DNA from: Paenibacillus rhizosphaerae
GTDB taxonomy: Bacteria > Bacillota > Bacilli > Paenibacillales > Paenibacillaceae
Length of the DNA stretch: 64,000 nt
NCBI RefSeq assembly: GCF_014192015.1
Contig: NZ_JACHXJ010000002.1
Coordinates: 1,364,001-1,428,000 of the forward strand
Direction: 5' to 3'
Shown: piece by piece, positions 41,893 to 51,243 of the stretch
How positions within the stretch are numbered: the stretch's first letter is position 1
How the letters are laid out: each line of letters starts with the position of its first letter
Translations under genes and position numbers: made by a program
The notes under the pieces: generated by a model
Told to the model about the DNA's origin: nothing
The model's input: the letters and a program-made list of their open reading frames with translations, nothing else
Database searches by the model: none

Positions 41893-42981
41893 TCATGTCT
41901 TCCAATGTTTTCTTATGCTGCCGATGAACCACAAGATCAGTGGTATTCCTATGTAAACCAGCGGGTAAAAGAAGGAGACGAGAAGCGTGCTTCTAAGCGT
42001 ATTCGAGATCCGGATATTATGCGAACCATAGAGTACGTAAGCCAGCCAAATCACCGAGATGACGCAGCCGATCCGCTTCCAGTTTGTAAAGCCGGTCCAT
42101 TCCGACAACCCGTAACTTAGGATGAATAAGCATACCGCTACTTTAATGAAGGCACCGATAATCCAGAGGGGGATGAATATAGCATCGATATTCTGAACAA
42201 AATTCAGGATCGAGACATACTTCGAAAGTGAGTATATGGGAACAACCAGTTCGGCTGCAATGCTCGGTCCGGTCACGAAAAGAACAACCAGCGTGGCTAT
42301 GACGCCCCATAGCATGGAAACTGCCGTTCCCCACAGGATCGCGCGTGAGGCCGTTTGTTTGTTCTCGGCAAAAAAGAACAGCATCAGGATGATTGAAGGA
42401 TCTATCATATAGTTGACGGAGCTTAACGTACCCTCTAGAATGGAGAACCATCCGGAGTCGGCATAAATGGGTAAAATTCGCTTTATGTCCATGTCTTGCG
42501 GATTCAGAAACAGCTGGGCATACAACATAAATACGAAAAAAGGGCCGATGATTTCCGCACAACGGCCGATCACCGTAATCCCCCCTTTATACAGCGCATA
42601 AACGGCAAGAAACATCATGCATGATAAAATGACGATCATGGGCGTGTTGTGGAGCATGACTAAATTTTGAAAATCGGCCGTACCTTTTGCGATCAAGGAC
42701 ATTTGCATGAACCAATGCAAAAAGTACACGGCCACGATGATCTTTCCGAGTACGGTGCCTAACAGATCTTTCATGAAACCAACCAAGGTCTTGTCCATAT
42801 TCTGCCTGCATACCCGGAGAACCATCCAGGTGATCGTCATCATGATCAAGCCGCCCAGCAGAATGGAAATCCAGCTGTCCTGGTATGATTTCTCTGCGGC
42901 TAGTTTGATCGGAAGGTAGGAAAATATAATCATCGAAGAGATGCTAATCATCCAAAATATCTGATAACCGCTTACTTTCAT
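41893..42981 (-). CDS. spore germination permease GerB-type (operon 1)
   Basis: A 362-residue inner-membrane protein with about ten helices, starting KVSGYQIFWMISISSM, the usual beginning of GerAB/KB subunits (APC-superfamily fold). It is the germinant-sensing subunit of a GerA-type receptor that sits in the spore inner membrane; the ligand, probably an amino acid or similar nutrient, cannot be told. Third gene of a gerA-gerC-gerB operon transcribed leftwards, 23 bases after gerC. Confidence 0.92.
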   Translation of the reverse strand: MKVSGYQIFWMISISSMIIFSYLPIKLAAEKSYQDSWISILLGGLIMMTITWMVLRVCRQNMDKTLVGFMKDLLGTVLGKIIVAVYFLHWFMQMSLIAKGTADFQNLVMLHNTPMIVILSCMMFLAVYALYKGGITVIGRCAEIIGPFFVFMLYAQLFLNPQDMDIKRILPIYADSGWFSILEGTLSSVNYMIDPSIILMLFFFAENKQTASRAILWGTAVSMLWGVIATLVVLFVTGPSIAAELVVPIYSLSKYVSILNFVQNIDAIFIPLWIIGAFIKVAVCLFILSYGLSEWTGFTNWKRIGCVISVIWLAYVLYGSHNIRISNTLRSTLLVSFFYPLVYIGIPLILWFIGSIRKHWKT

Positions 42982-43004
42982 CAGTCACTCACTCTTTTCC
43001 GTAT

Positions 43005-44159
43005 TCATTTCACCGGTGCGCCGCTCACGCCGATGGACCTGAGTATGATATCCGTTTTGACGGTAACCTCAATCCGCTTGAATTTGTCATCCCAATCGTC
43101 TCGCTGCGATTTCCACCAGTAAGGATAATTGTGGTGAAGGTACTCGCCGATGCCGAATACATCAGGCCCCCACTGCTGGACTTTTTCAATTGTAGACTGC
43201 AGTTCCTTTTGGATTTGCTTGTTCAGACATTTCTGAAGCTCCATCATGTTCTCTACCTCGGACATGTCTTGTTGGGACGTGTTCTCAAGAAGATAAGCCT
43301 GTGCCTTAACGGTTAGGACCATGTGTTTGGGATCATGGCCGTTGGCGGAGGTCATTTGTCGTTGAAGACGGGTCAGTCGAAACGATACGACGTCTTTGTT
43401 GTTGTTCCAGGGAATCGTTGCTCCCTGTGAGGAGCCTTTTCCCGACATCCATATGGCTCCTGGGGCTTCAGGTAAGCCCAATATCCCTTTGACTTTAAGA
43501 TGATGGTCAAGCACCGCAAAACCGTGCAACTCCGCAACAGGACTGTCATGTTCTTTGCTCAGCTTTACATTTTCGATTTGGAGGACCGGCATGAATGGCC
43601 GTGCCCCTTTGGTCAGGGTCTCAATCACGAACTGCCTCGAAGAAAAGCTTCTCATTCCGTTAATCTGCAGCTCTTTTCCGACAGCAATGGTAGAGAGAGG
43701 TTCTATGGGATGGTTAAGCATCAGAAATTCCTTGGCACTTCCTCCTTTAATCATGACGATCGTATCCCTTAGATTGTTTGCGGGGTCCCGGATGAGTTTA
43801 TCGAACAGCTTTCTTACGTCGTCCTTTTTGAAGTACTCTTCGCTAATAGCGATGATCATCCGATGGTTCGCCATCAATTTGCGGGACATACGCAGCTGAA
43901 TTTTCTGAGTGGCTTGGAAAACATCTTTACCTTTAGCCGACATAACGAAAAAACTGCTGGAGCCTTCTCTCTTGGACGGGTCTTCTTTCTTGGAAGGAAT
44001 GACGATCTGCTGGCTGACTTCGATTTGCCCGTTCTCGGCATAATCAATTGCTGTCCCTATAATGAAAGCCAATTGATTCAACTCGACAAAATCGGTGCAG
44101 CCGGAAGTGGACAAAACAAGGCCTACAGAGAAAAAAGCCAGGAAGACGGTTCGCATCAT
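43005..44159 (-). CDS. spore germination lipoprotein Ger(x)C (operon 1)
   Basis: A 384-residue lipoprotein with a signal peptide and lipobox STSGC at residue 21, followed by ELNQLAFIIGTAIDY, the standard Ger(x)C start. Three Ger(x)C domains form the chain, ending with the DVFGIGEYLHHNYPYWWKSQRDDWDDKF motif. It is the C subunit of the receptor, anchored on the outer face of the spore inner membrane. The ATG overlaps the gerA stop by four bases. Confidence 0.93.
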   Translation of the reverse strand: MMRTVFLAFFSVGLVLSTSGCTDFVELNQLAFIIGTAIDYAENGQIEVSQQIVIPSKKEDPSKREGSSSFFVMSAKGKDVFQATQKIQLRMSRKLMANHRMIIAISEEYFKKDDVRKLFDKLIRDPANNLRDTIVMIKGGSAKEFLMLNHPIEPLSTIAVGKELQINGMRSFSSRQFVIETLTKGARPFMPVLQIENVKLSKEHDSPVAELHGFAVLDHHLKVKGILGLPEAPGAIWMSGKGSSQGATIPWNNNKDVVSFRLTRLQRQMTSANGHDPKHMVLTVKAQAYLLENTSQQDMSEVENMMELQKCLNKQIQKELQSTIEKVQQWGPDVFGIGEYLHHNYPYWWKSQRDDWDDKFKRIEVTVKTDIILRSIGVSGAPVK

Positions 44160-45604
44160 TGCTGACGTCCTTTCTTATTCCGGCCGTTCTTCATCCAAAA
44201 GGGATAGCGGATGATTAGGTCCTTAATACGTGTACCGTCGAATGGGGCAATAGGGCTTAAGTACGGCGTTCCGAATGACTCTAGCGAGACCAAATGGATC
44301 AACATGAAGATCATGCCGAATGCAAATCCTACAAAGCCGAGCAAGCCTGAAGTGAACAGCAGCAGGTACCGGATGATCCGAAAGGGAAGTGCGGCGCTAT
44401 ATCTTGGGATCATGTACGCTGCGATACCCGTTAAAGAAATCACAATGATGATCGGCGTAGAAATGATGCCGGCTTCAACGGCAGCCTGGCCGATGATCAG
44501 TGCACCTATAATGCTCATGACAGGGCCGAGTTGATTGGGAATATGAACCCCGGCTTCTTGGAGTCCGTCGAATATAATCATCATAAGGAGCATTTCGATT
44601 ACGGTCGGAAATGGTGATTGTTCTCGGGCGGTTGCAATACTGATCGTGAGTGTTCTTGGGATCATCTCCGGATGGAACGTTGACAGCGATACGTATAAAG
44701 CAGGCAGGGAAAATGAAATAAAAGTCATCAAGAATCGGATGAACCGAATTAAGATGACGAATATAAACCTCTCAAAATAATCGTCCGCCGATTGAAGACC
44801 TGACCAGAAAGTCACCGGAAGAATGAGGGCAAACGGAGTTCCGTTCGTGAGGAGAGCGATCTTTCCCTCTAATAAACTTGCGGTGACGATATCCGGTCGC
44901 TCGGTATTTTGGATTTGCGGGAAAATGGAAAAAGAGCTTTCTTCGAGCCATTCCTCGATATAGGCGGAATCGATGATGCCGTCAATCTCGATCTTTTCGA
45001 GCTTTTTTCTTACTTCCGCTAATACCTTCTCGTCCGCAAGTCCTTGCATGTAAGCAAGGATCACTTCGGTTTGCGTGTATGTACCTATCGTAAACGAGTC
45101 CGTCTTCAAATGGGGATGAATGATTCTTCGCCTAATCAGGGACACATTCGTGTGGATATCTTCAACAAATCCTTCTTTGGATCCGCGCAAGGTCGATTCC
45201 TTTTTCGGCTCCTCAATGCTTCTCGTCTTATAGCCCTGAACCTGAACGGATAGCGCAGATGCTTCTCCTTCCACCAATATGCCCAGACTTCCCTGCAGAA
45301 TGTGATGGACCAGGTCTTCCAGCGATTTGTCCTTTTTTATGTCGGTTAATGGAAGCCATTCGCGGCCGAACATCTCGCCCAGAGACTGTATGCGATCTAT
45401 GCCTTGCGGCAGTCCGCTGAATAGAAGCGGCTTCAGTATGTTATCCTCTACGCTTTGCAGGCGGGTCATTCCATCAAAATAGACAAGTAAAAGTAAAGTT
45501 TGGTCCCTTAACCTAAAAGAACGGAATACGATATCCGAGCAATGATCGAATTCTTTCCTGAGACTGGCTTCATTAACTTCAATGCTTGTACTTATGGTAT
45601 TCAT
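44156..45604 (-). CDS. spore germination protein GerA-type (operon 1)
   Basis: A 482-residue A subunit. The N-terminal half (about 1-250) is the soluble domain with DGIIDSAYIEEWLEESSFSIFPQIQNTERPD and GKIALLTNGTPFALILP; the C-terminal half has four to five membrane helices with the conserved EMIPRTL and REQSPFPTVIEMLLM segments. A subunits of GerA receptors form the oligomeric ion channel of the germinosome. First gene of the operon; GGTGGGGGGA precedes the ATG. Expression is expected in the forespore (SigG), but I could not fix a promoter. Confidence 0.93.
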   Translation of the reverse strand: MNTISTSIEVNEASLRKEFDHCSDIVFRSFRLRDQTLLLLVYFDGMTRLQSVEDNILKPLLFSGLPQGIDRIQSLGEMFGREWLPLTDIKKDKSLEDLVHHILQGSLGILVEGEASALSVQVQGYKTRSIEEPKKESTLRGSKEGFVEDIHTNVSLIRRRIIHPHLKTDSFTIGTYTQTEVILAYMQGLADEKVLAEVRKKLEKIEIDGIIDSAYIEEWLEESSFSIFPQIQNTERPDIVTASLLEGKIALLTNGTPFALILPVTFWSGLQSADDYFERFIFVILIRFIRFLMTFISFSLPALYVSLSTFHPEMIPRTLTISIATAREQSPFPTVIEMLLMMIIFDGLQEAGVHIPNQLGPVMSIIGALIIGQAAVEAGIISTPIIIVISLTGIAAYMIPRYSAALPFRIIRYLLLFTSGLLGFVGFAFGMIFMLIHLVSLESFGTPYLSPIAPFDGTRIKDLIIRYPFWMKNGRNKKGRQQ

Positions 45605-45838
45605 GGAAATTATCCCCCCACCGGATATTATAAACTCGGTAACGGAATCCTATTCCATACGGTTTTTCCCTTGTTATATTAATTGATTCGAATCAGATTT
45701 TGAATTCAAGGTAATCACCGGATGAATATACCAAATGATGTAAGAGATGTATACGCGGTATATCATGTACGATTCGGTGATATAAGGTCTAAATTGCTCC
45801 TGTGAGCCCGATTAAGGGCCCACGGGGGCTTTTTGAGC

Positions 45839-46396
45839 TCAGCTATAAACCAGGTTTTTCTCGAATAAATTTCTCACCTGATCAGCCATGAATTGAGTGG
45901 ATTGCGGCATTTGTTTTCGGATCCACCACTCAACAATGCCAATAAAGGCAGAAGCCATGAACTGGGCTTGCATTTCATTGGCGATAGGATTTGAACTGTT
46001 CATCTTGGCCATCATGTTGACCGAGAGGAAGTTAAGCAGCCGGTCCCGGAACAGAAAAACTCTTTCATTGGCAAACATCGCGGAGAAAAACGGATAATGG
46101 TCGCGGAAGTAGTCAAATACAGGCTTGGATTCATTACCTATACCCGGACTGCTTATATCCCTTTTCTTGCATAATGTGATTATTTCATTGATGTGATCTT
46201 CAATACATTTGTCGAGAAGATCGTACTTGTCGCTGTAATGCAAATATACGGTGCCGCGGTTTACGTTTGCCCGCTCCGCTATTTCGTTTATCGTAATCTG
46301 TTCAAAATTTTTTTCCGAAAAAAGCTCAAGGAACGAATTTTTGATGGATTGCTTTGTGCGGAGAATACGGCGGTCGGTTTTAATAGCCTTTTCCAT
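45839..46396 (-). CDS. TetR/AcrR-family transcriptional regulator
   Basis: A 185-residue repressor. The N-terminal HTH reads SIKNSFLELFSEKNFEQITINEIAERANVNRGTVYLHYSDKYDLLD; the rest is a helical ligand and dimer domain of the YfiR/TetR_C type. It is divergent from the SDR gene at 46568, with a palindrome AACGGCCGTT in between, so it most likely represses that operon and possibly itself. Confidence 0.9.
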   Translation of the reverse strand: MEKAIKTDRRILRTKQSIKNSFLELFSEKNFEQITINEIAERANVNRGTVYLHYSDKYDLLDKCIEDHINEIITLCKKRDISSPGIGNESKPVFDYFRDHYPFFSAMFANERVFLFRDRLLNFLSVNMMAKMNSSNPIANEMQAQFMASAFIGIVEWWIRKQMPQSTQFMADQVRNLFEKNLVYS

Positions 46397-46512
46397 TATT
46401 CGGGATACCTCTTCTTCAGATAATCAACAAAACTTAAGAGATTGTTGGATATGAAACAAATTCTATTCGATCAACCATTGAGGATGCAGGGCTGCTGTCT
46501 ATAATTTAAATC

Positions 46513-46522
46513 AACGGCCGTT
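46513..46522. promoter_or_regulatory. candidate TetR operator
   Basis: AACGGCCGTT is a perfect palindrome in the 170-base divergent spacer, extended imperfectly as TTTAAATC/TAAATATT on each side. It lies about 45 bases before the SDR start. Confidence 0.5.
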
Positions 46523-46567
46523 AAATATTCAACGTCTTTTAAAATAGATCATAAGGAGCCAATAACA

Positions 46568-47305
46568 ATGGAAAATATAAAAAACAAAGTCGTGATCATT
46601 ACCGGAGCATCCAGCGGAATAGGGGAAGCGGCAGCAAAGCTGTTAGCGAAGCATGGAGCAAGAATCGTATTGGCAGCCAGGAGAGAGGATCGCCTGCAAA
46701 TAATTGTTAATGACATTAAACAAGCTGGCGGGGAAGCCGTTTCGGTAAAAGCGGACGTTGTTTCCGCTGAAGACATGAAGGATCTAGCCAAATTCGCATT
46801 GGAAACGTATGGCCGGATTGATGTATTGGTAAACAATGCAGGGGTTATGCCAAGCTCGAGACTCAATGAATTAAGAGTGGAAGAGTGGAATCAAATGATC
46901 GATGTGAACATCAAGGGCGTTTTACATGGAATGGCTGCGGTTCTACCCGTCATGAGGAAGCAGCAGTCGGGTCATATCATTAATTTGTCCTCTACTTCCG
47001 GTTATCAGGTATCTGCAACATCCGCCGTATATGCGGCTACAAAGTTTGCGGTCAGAGCGATTTCGGAAGGTTTGCGTCTGGAAGAATCTCCAGCCTCCCA
47101 TATTAGATCAACGGTGATTGCGCCGGGTCTGACGAAGACGGAACTTTTTGACAGTATAACCAGTCCGGAGGTACAGGCTCTGGCAAATCAGATAAGCGGT
47201 ATGGGAATTTCCCCATACAGCATAGCAAGAGCTATCGCGTTTGCAATCAATGAACCGGACGATACCTTAATCAGCGAAATTATGGTCCGGCCAACCGCGT
47301 TATAA
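46568..47305 (+). CDS. short-chain dehydrogenase/reductase (classical SDR)
   Basis: A 245-residue classical SDR with all hallmarks: TGASSGIG cofactor motif, DV before the adenine site, NNAG, catalytic Ser in NLSSTSG and YAATK. It reduces or oxidises a small carbonyl or alcohol with NADP(H) (AARRED after beta2 favours NADP). AAGGAGC precedes the ATG. It is followed 95 bases later by an AhpD-like gene, probably in the same TetR-controlled unit. Confidence 0.93.
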   Translation: MENIKNKVVIITGASSGIGEAAAKLLAKHGARIVLAARREDRLQIIVNDIKQAGGEAVSVKADVVSAEDMKDLAKFALETYGRIDVLVNNAGVMPSSRLNELRVEEWNQMIDVNIKGVLHGMAAVLPVMRKQQSGHIINLSSTSGYQVSATSAVYAATKFAVRAISEGLRLEESPASHIRSTVIAPGLTKTELFDSITSPEVQALANQISGMGISPYSIARAIAFAINEPDDTLISEIMVRPTAL

Positions 47306-47400
47306 TGCGAAAAAAATTATTTCGAACTACATTCCAGATGTGTCACAAATTTAATTCGTCCATTGTCTTAGAAGTGTAAAACAAAGAGGAGGAATTTAAA

Positions 47401-47880
47401 ATGACACAGCGTTTAAATTATATGCAGCAATCTCCGGAGCTTTTCAAAAAAATGATGGAATTCAGCAATGCGGAGAAAGGAAGCTCGGTGGAGGAAAAGA
47501 TCCTGGATCTTGTTCACATCAGAGCTTCCCAAATGAACGGATGCGGATTCTGTCTGGACATGCACGTCAAGCAGGCGAAAATTAACGGGGAGAGCGAACT
47601 TCGTCTGTATCATGTTTCGATCTGGAGAGAATCTACTCTCTTCGAACCTCGTGAAAGAGCTGCGCTGGCTTGGACGGAGGTTCTGACACACCTGCCTGAG
47701 CATGGGGTATCGGACGAGATTTATAACCGTGTACGCGAGTATTTTACGGAAAAAGAAATCTCCGATCTGACTTTCTCGGTTATGGCGATCAATGCCTGGA
47801 ACCGGGTCAACGTGGCCTTTAAACAAGTGCCTGGATCGGCAGACGCCGCATATGGATTAAGTAAAGCAGGTTTGAGCTAA
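47401..47880 (+). CDS. carboxymuconolactone decarboxylase family protein (AhpD-like)
   Basis: A 159-residue helical protein of the AhpD fold. The redox motif is GCGFCLDMHVKQA (CxxC followed by the His), as in YciW/AhpD-like peroxidases, with ERAALAWTEVLTHL behind. It may reduce peroxides through the Cys pair. GAGGAGG precedes the ATG. Follows the SDR gene in the TetR-flanked island. Confidence 0.9.
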   Translation: MTQRLNYMQQSPELFKKMMEFSNAEKGSSVEEKILDLVHIRASQMNGCGFCLDMHVKQAKINGESELRLYHVSIWRESTLFEPRERAALAWTEVLTHLPEHGVSDEIYNRVREYFTEKEISDLTFSVMAINAWNRVNVAFKQVPGSADAAYGLSKAGLS

Positions 47881-47906
47881 CCGGAAAGTTGGGGTTAAAG
47901 AAAAAT

Positions 47907-47937
47907 GAGCCGATGTTTCGGCTCTTTTTCTTTTTTA
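47907..47937 (+). terminator. intrinsic terminator
   Basis: GAGCCG (47907-47912) pairs with CGGCTC (47919-47924), followed by TTTTTCTTTTTT. Confidence 0.85.
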
Positions 47938-48021
47938 CGAACATGCGACATAACCGGCAGCCAATTGCCGCAAAGGAAGTTTCATCTTTTGTGGCGTGGA
48001 CACCGGTAAAAATAACTGTAG

Positions 48022-48050
48022 GACGACAAGAACATATATCGTTTGCCGAA
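48022..48050 (+). repeat. GACGACAAG intergenic repeat
   Basis: GACGACAAGAACATATATCG matches the elements at 15851 and 31635. It lies directly before the stop of the convergent MerR gene. Confidence 0.45.
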
Positions 48051-48060
48051 ACATAGTTCA

Positions 48061-48492
48061 CTATTGTTCAGGAGGTAATTTACCATCCTTCAACCACGCT
48101 TTCACTGCATGATCAAATTGAATATTTTCTTTTTTTAGTCGGGGATACCACTCCATTTTAAGATTAAGCAGCTCGATGTGAGACTTCAATATATTCACTT
48201 GTTCTTCTATCTTTTCTTTTTGTTTCTTAAGAATTTCCAAACGTTTTTCACCGGTTGGGTCGCCTTGTAAAGTGAGATCAGCATAGTCTTTAAGCTGAGC
48301 AATTGGCATACCGGTATCGCGAAGACAGTTAAGAAGATTGATCCACTGGATATCCTCATATTCAAAAATACGTCTTCCACTTTCGTTTCTTTTGATGAAC
48401 GGCAGAATACCTTCTTTTTCGTAATATCTTATGGTATGGATGGGCAACCCCGTCTTTTCTGCCACCTGGCCGATTGTAAATTCCTCGTTCAT
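48061..48492 (-). CDS. MerR-family transcriptional regulator
   Basis: A 143-residue regulator: EFTIGQVAEKTGLPIHTIRYYEKEGILPFIKRNESGRRIFEYEDIQWINLLNCLRDTGMPI is the winged HTH, followed by a long dimer coiled coil. There is no effector domain and no Cys, as in the AdhR/NmlR branch without a metal site. The ATG at 48492 has GGAAGGTGG upstream; a GTG at 48507 is possible. It is divergent from the aldo/keto reductase gene whose promoter has the MerR-type 19-base spacer. Confidence 0.9.
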   Translation of the reverse strand: MNEEFTIGQVAEKTGLPIHTIRYYEKEGILPFIKRNESGRRIFEYEDIQWINLLNCLRDTGMPIAQLKDYADLTLQGDPTGEKRLEILKKQKEKIEEQVNILKSHIELLNLKMEWYPRLKKENIQFDHAVKAWLKDGKLPPEQ

Positions 48493-48631
48493 TCGATTAT
48501 GATCCACCTTCCGCTAATCGTTTATTGAAACATGCTGTTCTTTATGCTCTAGAATATACTCGATAAGAAATAATAAACCAAGATATACAGTGTTCTTCAC
48601 ACGGACATCGAAAAAATCAAAATTTAACCAC

Positions 48632-48662
48632 TTGATCTAAAGTGAACTTTAGGTTGTAGGAT
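48632..48662 (+). promoter_or_regulatory. MerR-type promoter of the aldo/keto reductase gene
   Basis: TTGATC (48632-48637) and TAGGAT (48657-48662) are 19 bases apart, too long for unaided SigA, and the spacer holds the perfect dyad CTAAAGT-GA-ACTTTAG (48637-48652). This is the layout MerR proteins activate by DNA distortion, and resembles AdhR sites in B. subtilis. Confidence 0.8.
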
Positions 48663-48822
48663 TTGAATTGTACAAAACAACATACACCGTATGGCAAACC
48701 TTGCGGTTATATGAAAGGGGATCGAACATGTTCAGTATGATTTAGTAATCTTAAATCAATCGGTGAATTACCGGACCGGAACGAAAACTTGGTTTTAAAA
48801 TTTAAAGGGAGAGTGAAATCAA

Positions 48823-49851
48823 GTGAAATACAAATTACTTGGCAAAAGTGGACTGAGAGTATCGGACATCGCTTTGGGTACGATGACATTCGGGGATCGC
48901 TTTGGATGGGGAGCGGATAAAACGGAAAGTCGCAAAATTTTTGACTCTTACGTGGATGCAGGAGGAAATTTGATAGATACAGCCAACGTGTACACGGGAG
49001 GAGATAGCGAAGAATTCGTTGGGGAATTTATCTCATCGGAACGGGAGAAATTTGTCGTCACCACAAAATATTCATTAACCATGAATCCACATGACCCCAA
49101 CGCCGGGGGGAATCACCGCAAAAACCTGATTCAGTCCCTGGATGCAAGCTTAAAAAGATTGAAAACCGATTATATCGATATGTATTGGCTGCATGCATGG
49201 GATTTTATGACGCCGGTCGAAGAGATAATGCGGGCATTGGATGACCAGGTTCGAGCTGGAAAAATTCTGTACATCGGCATCTCCGACACTCCGGCGTGGA
49301 TTGTCGCAAAAGCCAATACAATGGCGGAGCTGCGGGGATGGACTCCATTTACAGGTTTGCAGGTTTCGTATAGCTTGGTCCAAAGGGAGGCGGAACGCGA
49401 TTTAATCCCAATGGCAAAAGCGTTGGACATCGGAGTATTCGCCTGGGGTCCGTTGGGTGGTGGCGTGCTGACCGGCAAATACAAAGGGGGCCGGCCAGAG
49501 GACTCTAAACGGGTTGATTTTACCGATCTAAGTGTTTCGGAAAGAAACCGCTCCATCCTGGAAACGGTTGAAAGCATTGCTCAGGACATCGGCAGAACTC
49601 CTGCACAAGTAGCCCTCAACTGGATTCGGCAACAGGAAGGGACGACGATTCCGATTATCGGAGCAAGGACGGAAAAGCAGATCAAAGATAATTTAAACTG
49701 CCTAACCTTCGAGTTGACAACTGAACAGATGGATTCGTTGACCCGAGCCAGTAGCATCCCCCTGGGATTTCCCCATGATTTTCTGGAAGAGGATACGCTG
49801 GCACAAGCCCTGCATGGTCAATTCGCCGGAAAAATCGCCACTCGCTACTAA
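48823..49851 (+). CDS. aldo/keto reductase
   Basis: A 342-residue AKR with an intact tetrad: Asp/Tyr in LIDTANVYTGGDSEEF, Lys in VVTTKYS and His in YWLHAWD. WGPLGGGVLTGKYKGG and PIIGARTEKQI shape the cofactor pocket. It resembles the YrpG-type group that reduces aldehydes. The start is a GTG with GGGAGAG upstream. The transcript begins about 150 bases earlier at the MerR-type promoter, so it probably answers aldehyde or electrophile stress. Confidence 0.92.
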   Translation: MKYKLLGKSGLRVSDIALGTMTFGDRFGWGADKTESRKIFDSYVDAGGNLIDTANVYTGGDSEEFVGEFISSEREKFVVTTKYSLTMNPHDPNAGGNHRKNLIQSLDASLKRLKTDYIDMYWLHAWDFMTPVEEIMRALDDQVRAGKILYIGISDTPAWIVAKANTMAELRGWTPFTGLQVSYSLVQREAERDLIPMAKALDIGVFAWGPLGGGVLTGKYKGGRPEDSKRVDFTDLSVSERNRSILETVESIAQDIGRTPAQVALNWIRQQEGTTIPIIGARTEKQIKDNLNCLTFELTTEQMDSLTRASSIPLGFPHDFLEEDTLAQALHGQFAGKIATRY

Positions 49852-49976
49852 TAACGAGTGAGTGTATGCATAGATCCAGTTAAGAGCTTTCAATTAGCAG
49901 ATTAGGATTGGGGGTTGACATCAAAAAACTTAAGTTCTATGGACGTTGAATTAACGGAAAACGATGGTTAAATTAA

Positions 49977-50025
49977 TACAGCGGCAGTCTAAGACCTTTA
50001 TTTTCAGTCTAAGACTGCCGCTGTA
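49977..50025. terminator. long symmetrical terminator
   Basis: A 19-base perfect stem beginning TACAGCGGCAG (49977-49995 with 50007-50025) around an A/T loop, followed by CTTCTATGT. It lies between the convergent AKR and ger operon 2. Confidence 0.75.
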
Positions 50026-50091
50026 CTTCTATGTGTATCCGTCTAATATTCCTGAAGATTTTTCATCTCCAAACCACGTCAAATCAACAAA

Positions 50092-51195
50092 CTAAGTTTT
50101 ATACTTTATTTTCTTCTGATAATTTTTATTTTTTATAATCGTCATAAGCCACAGAAGTAGTGGAACAGCGATTGCACAGATTGGAATGACGATTCTCTCC
50201 CAGAATTTTTGAATCATTAATATAGTTTCTTCATTCGGAATCAACAATCCAATGAAGAAAATTGCCGGTGCACAAAACCACATGAGTTTTTTCCAATTTT
50301 TCACGTGAAGCCACTGGGCCATCTCATAGCTCGTGATAAACAAGTAAAGGGAGATCTTGGCGAAGACGCCAAAAATCCAAATGAAAATCACGAGTACATC
50401 GACATTTTGAATAAAGTTCAGGATGTTTATGCTGCGTACCAGCATAAAGTAAGAGAACCTCAGCTCCATTCCCACGTAGGGGCCGAACACGAGCAGCACC
50501 ATAACCGTGGCCAGCAATACCATGATGGCAGTGAATGCGACACTCGACAGTGCTTTGGCAAGCACTTTTTTATTGCTGGATATAAACGCGAGAAGGACCA
50601 ACAGCATAAACGATTCCCCAAAAAAAGAAGCGGGCGGCAGCGACGCCTTGAAAACCTCTTGCCAGCTTGAGTCGCCCACGATCGGCAGGATGTGGAGAAG
50701 CTTCGTGTTCATGGCGTTCAGCAAAAAAGTGAGGATCAGCGTAATGAACGTCACGGGTCCTGCCAGTTCGCAAAATCGGCCGATGCCGGTAATCCCGCTG
50801 ATGCCGGTCAGATAAACGGCCAAAGCCAGTATCATGACCATGAGAATCCAGATGGGAGTCCGGTCCAGGATCGTCAGATGGATGAAATCCGCGAAGGAGC
50901 GGAGCACATCTCCGGATAACAGGAACCAGGCCACAAAATAGGGAAGGATCACGATTCTTCCGATCCAGCCGCCAAGCAGCTTACGGCTGAACTGCGTTAA
51001 GGTTTCTCCGGGATGGAGTAGGCTGACATGCGTGACCAGATACGTGATGGCCAGCCCGATCGCACCCGCAATGATGATGGATATCCAAGCATCCTGCTTG
51101 GCCGTTTCGATGGCAGGCGATACTCTTAACCAGACAGCCATGATGATTTCTACGGTGCTTACCGTCCAAAATATTTGCGATCCGGTCAGCTTCAT
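50092..51195 (-). CDS. spore germination permease GerB-type (operon 2)
   Basis: A 367-residue B subunit with about ten membrane helices, starting KLTGSQIFWTVSTVEIIMA. It is collinear with the protein at 41893 (both have the DxxDxxxI loop and the SxxxxILNFxQNxDxxxxxxWI segment), though many positions differ, so the ligand is probably different. Third gene of the second gerA-gerC-gerB operon, with a C-terminal basic tail (KNKNYQKKIKYKT). Confidence 0.92.
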   Translation of the reverse strand: MKLTGSQIFWTVSTVEIIMAVWLRVSPAIETAKQDAWISIIIAGAIGLAITYLVTHVSLLHPGETLTQFSRKLLGGWIGRIVILPYFVAWFLLSGDVLRSFADFIHLTILDRTPIWILMVMILALAVYLTGISGITGIGRFCELAGPVTFITLILTFLLNAMNTKLLHILPIVGDSSWQEVFKASLPPASFFGESFMLLVLLAFISSNKKVLAKALSSVAFTAIMVLLATVMVLLVFGPYVGMELRFSYFMLVRSINILNFIQNVDVLVIFIWIFGVFAKISLYLFITSYEMAQWLHVKNWKKLMWFCAPAIFFIGLLIPNEETILMIQKFWERIVIPICAIAVPLLLWLMTIIKNKNYQKKIKYKT

Positions 51196-51243
51196 AGCTT
51201 CTCCTCCTTTCCGGGATGTGTGATTCCCCTAGTTTCTGATGAT

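Noticed and set aside
45802..45836. GC-rich hairpin with T run between ger operon 1 and tetR
   Set aside because: The T run is on the plus strand, where no gene is transcribed, and the pairing is imperfect.
48720..48740. Five-codon ATG frame in the leader of the MerR-controlled AKR
   Set aside because: Although AAAGGGG precedes it, five codons with no further structure are not evidence for a leader peptide.
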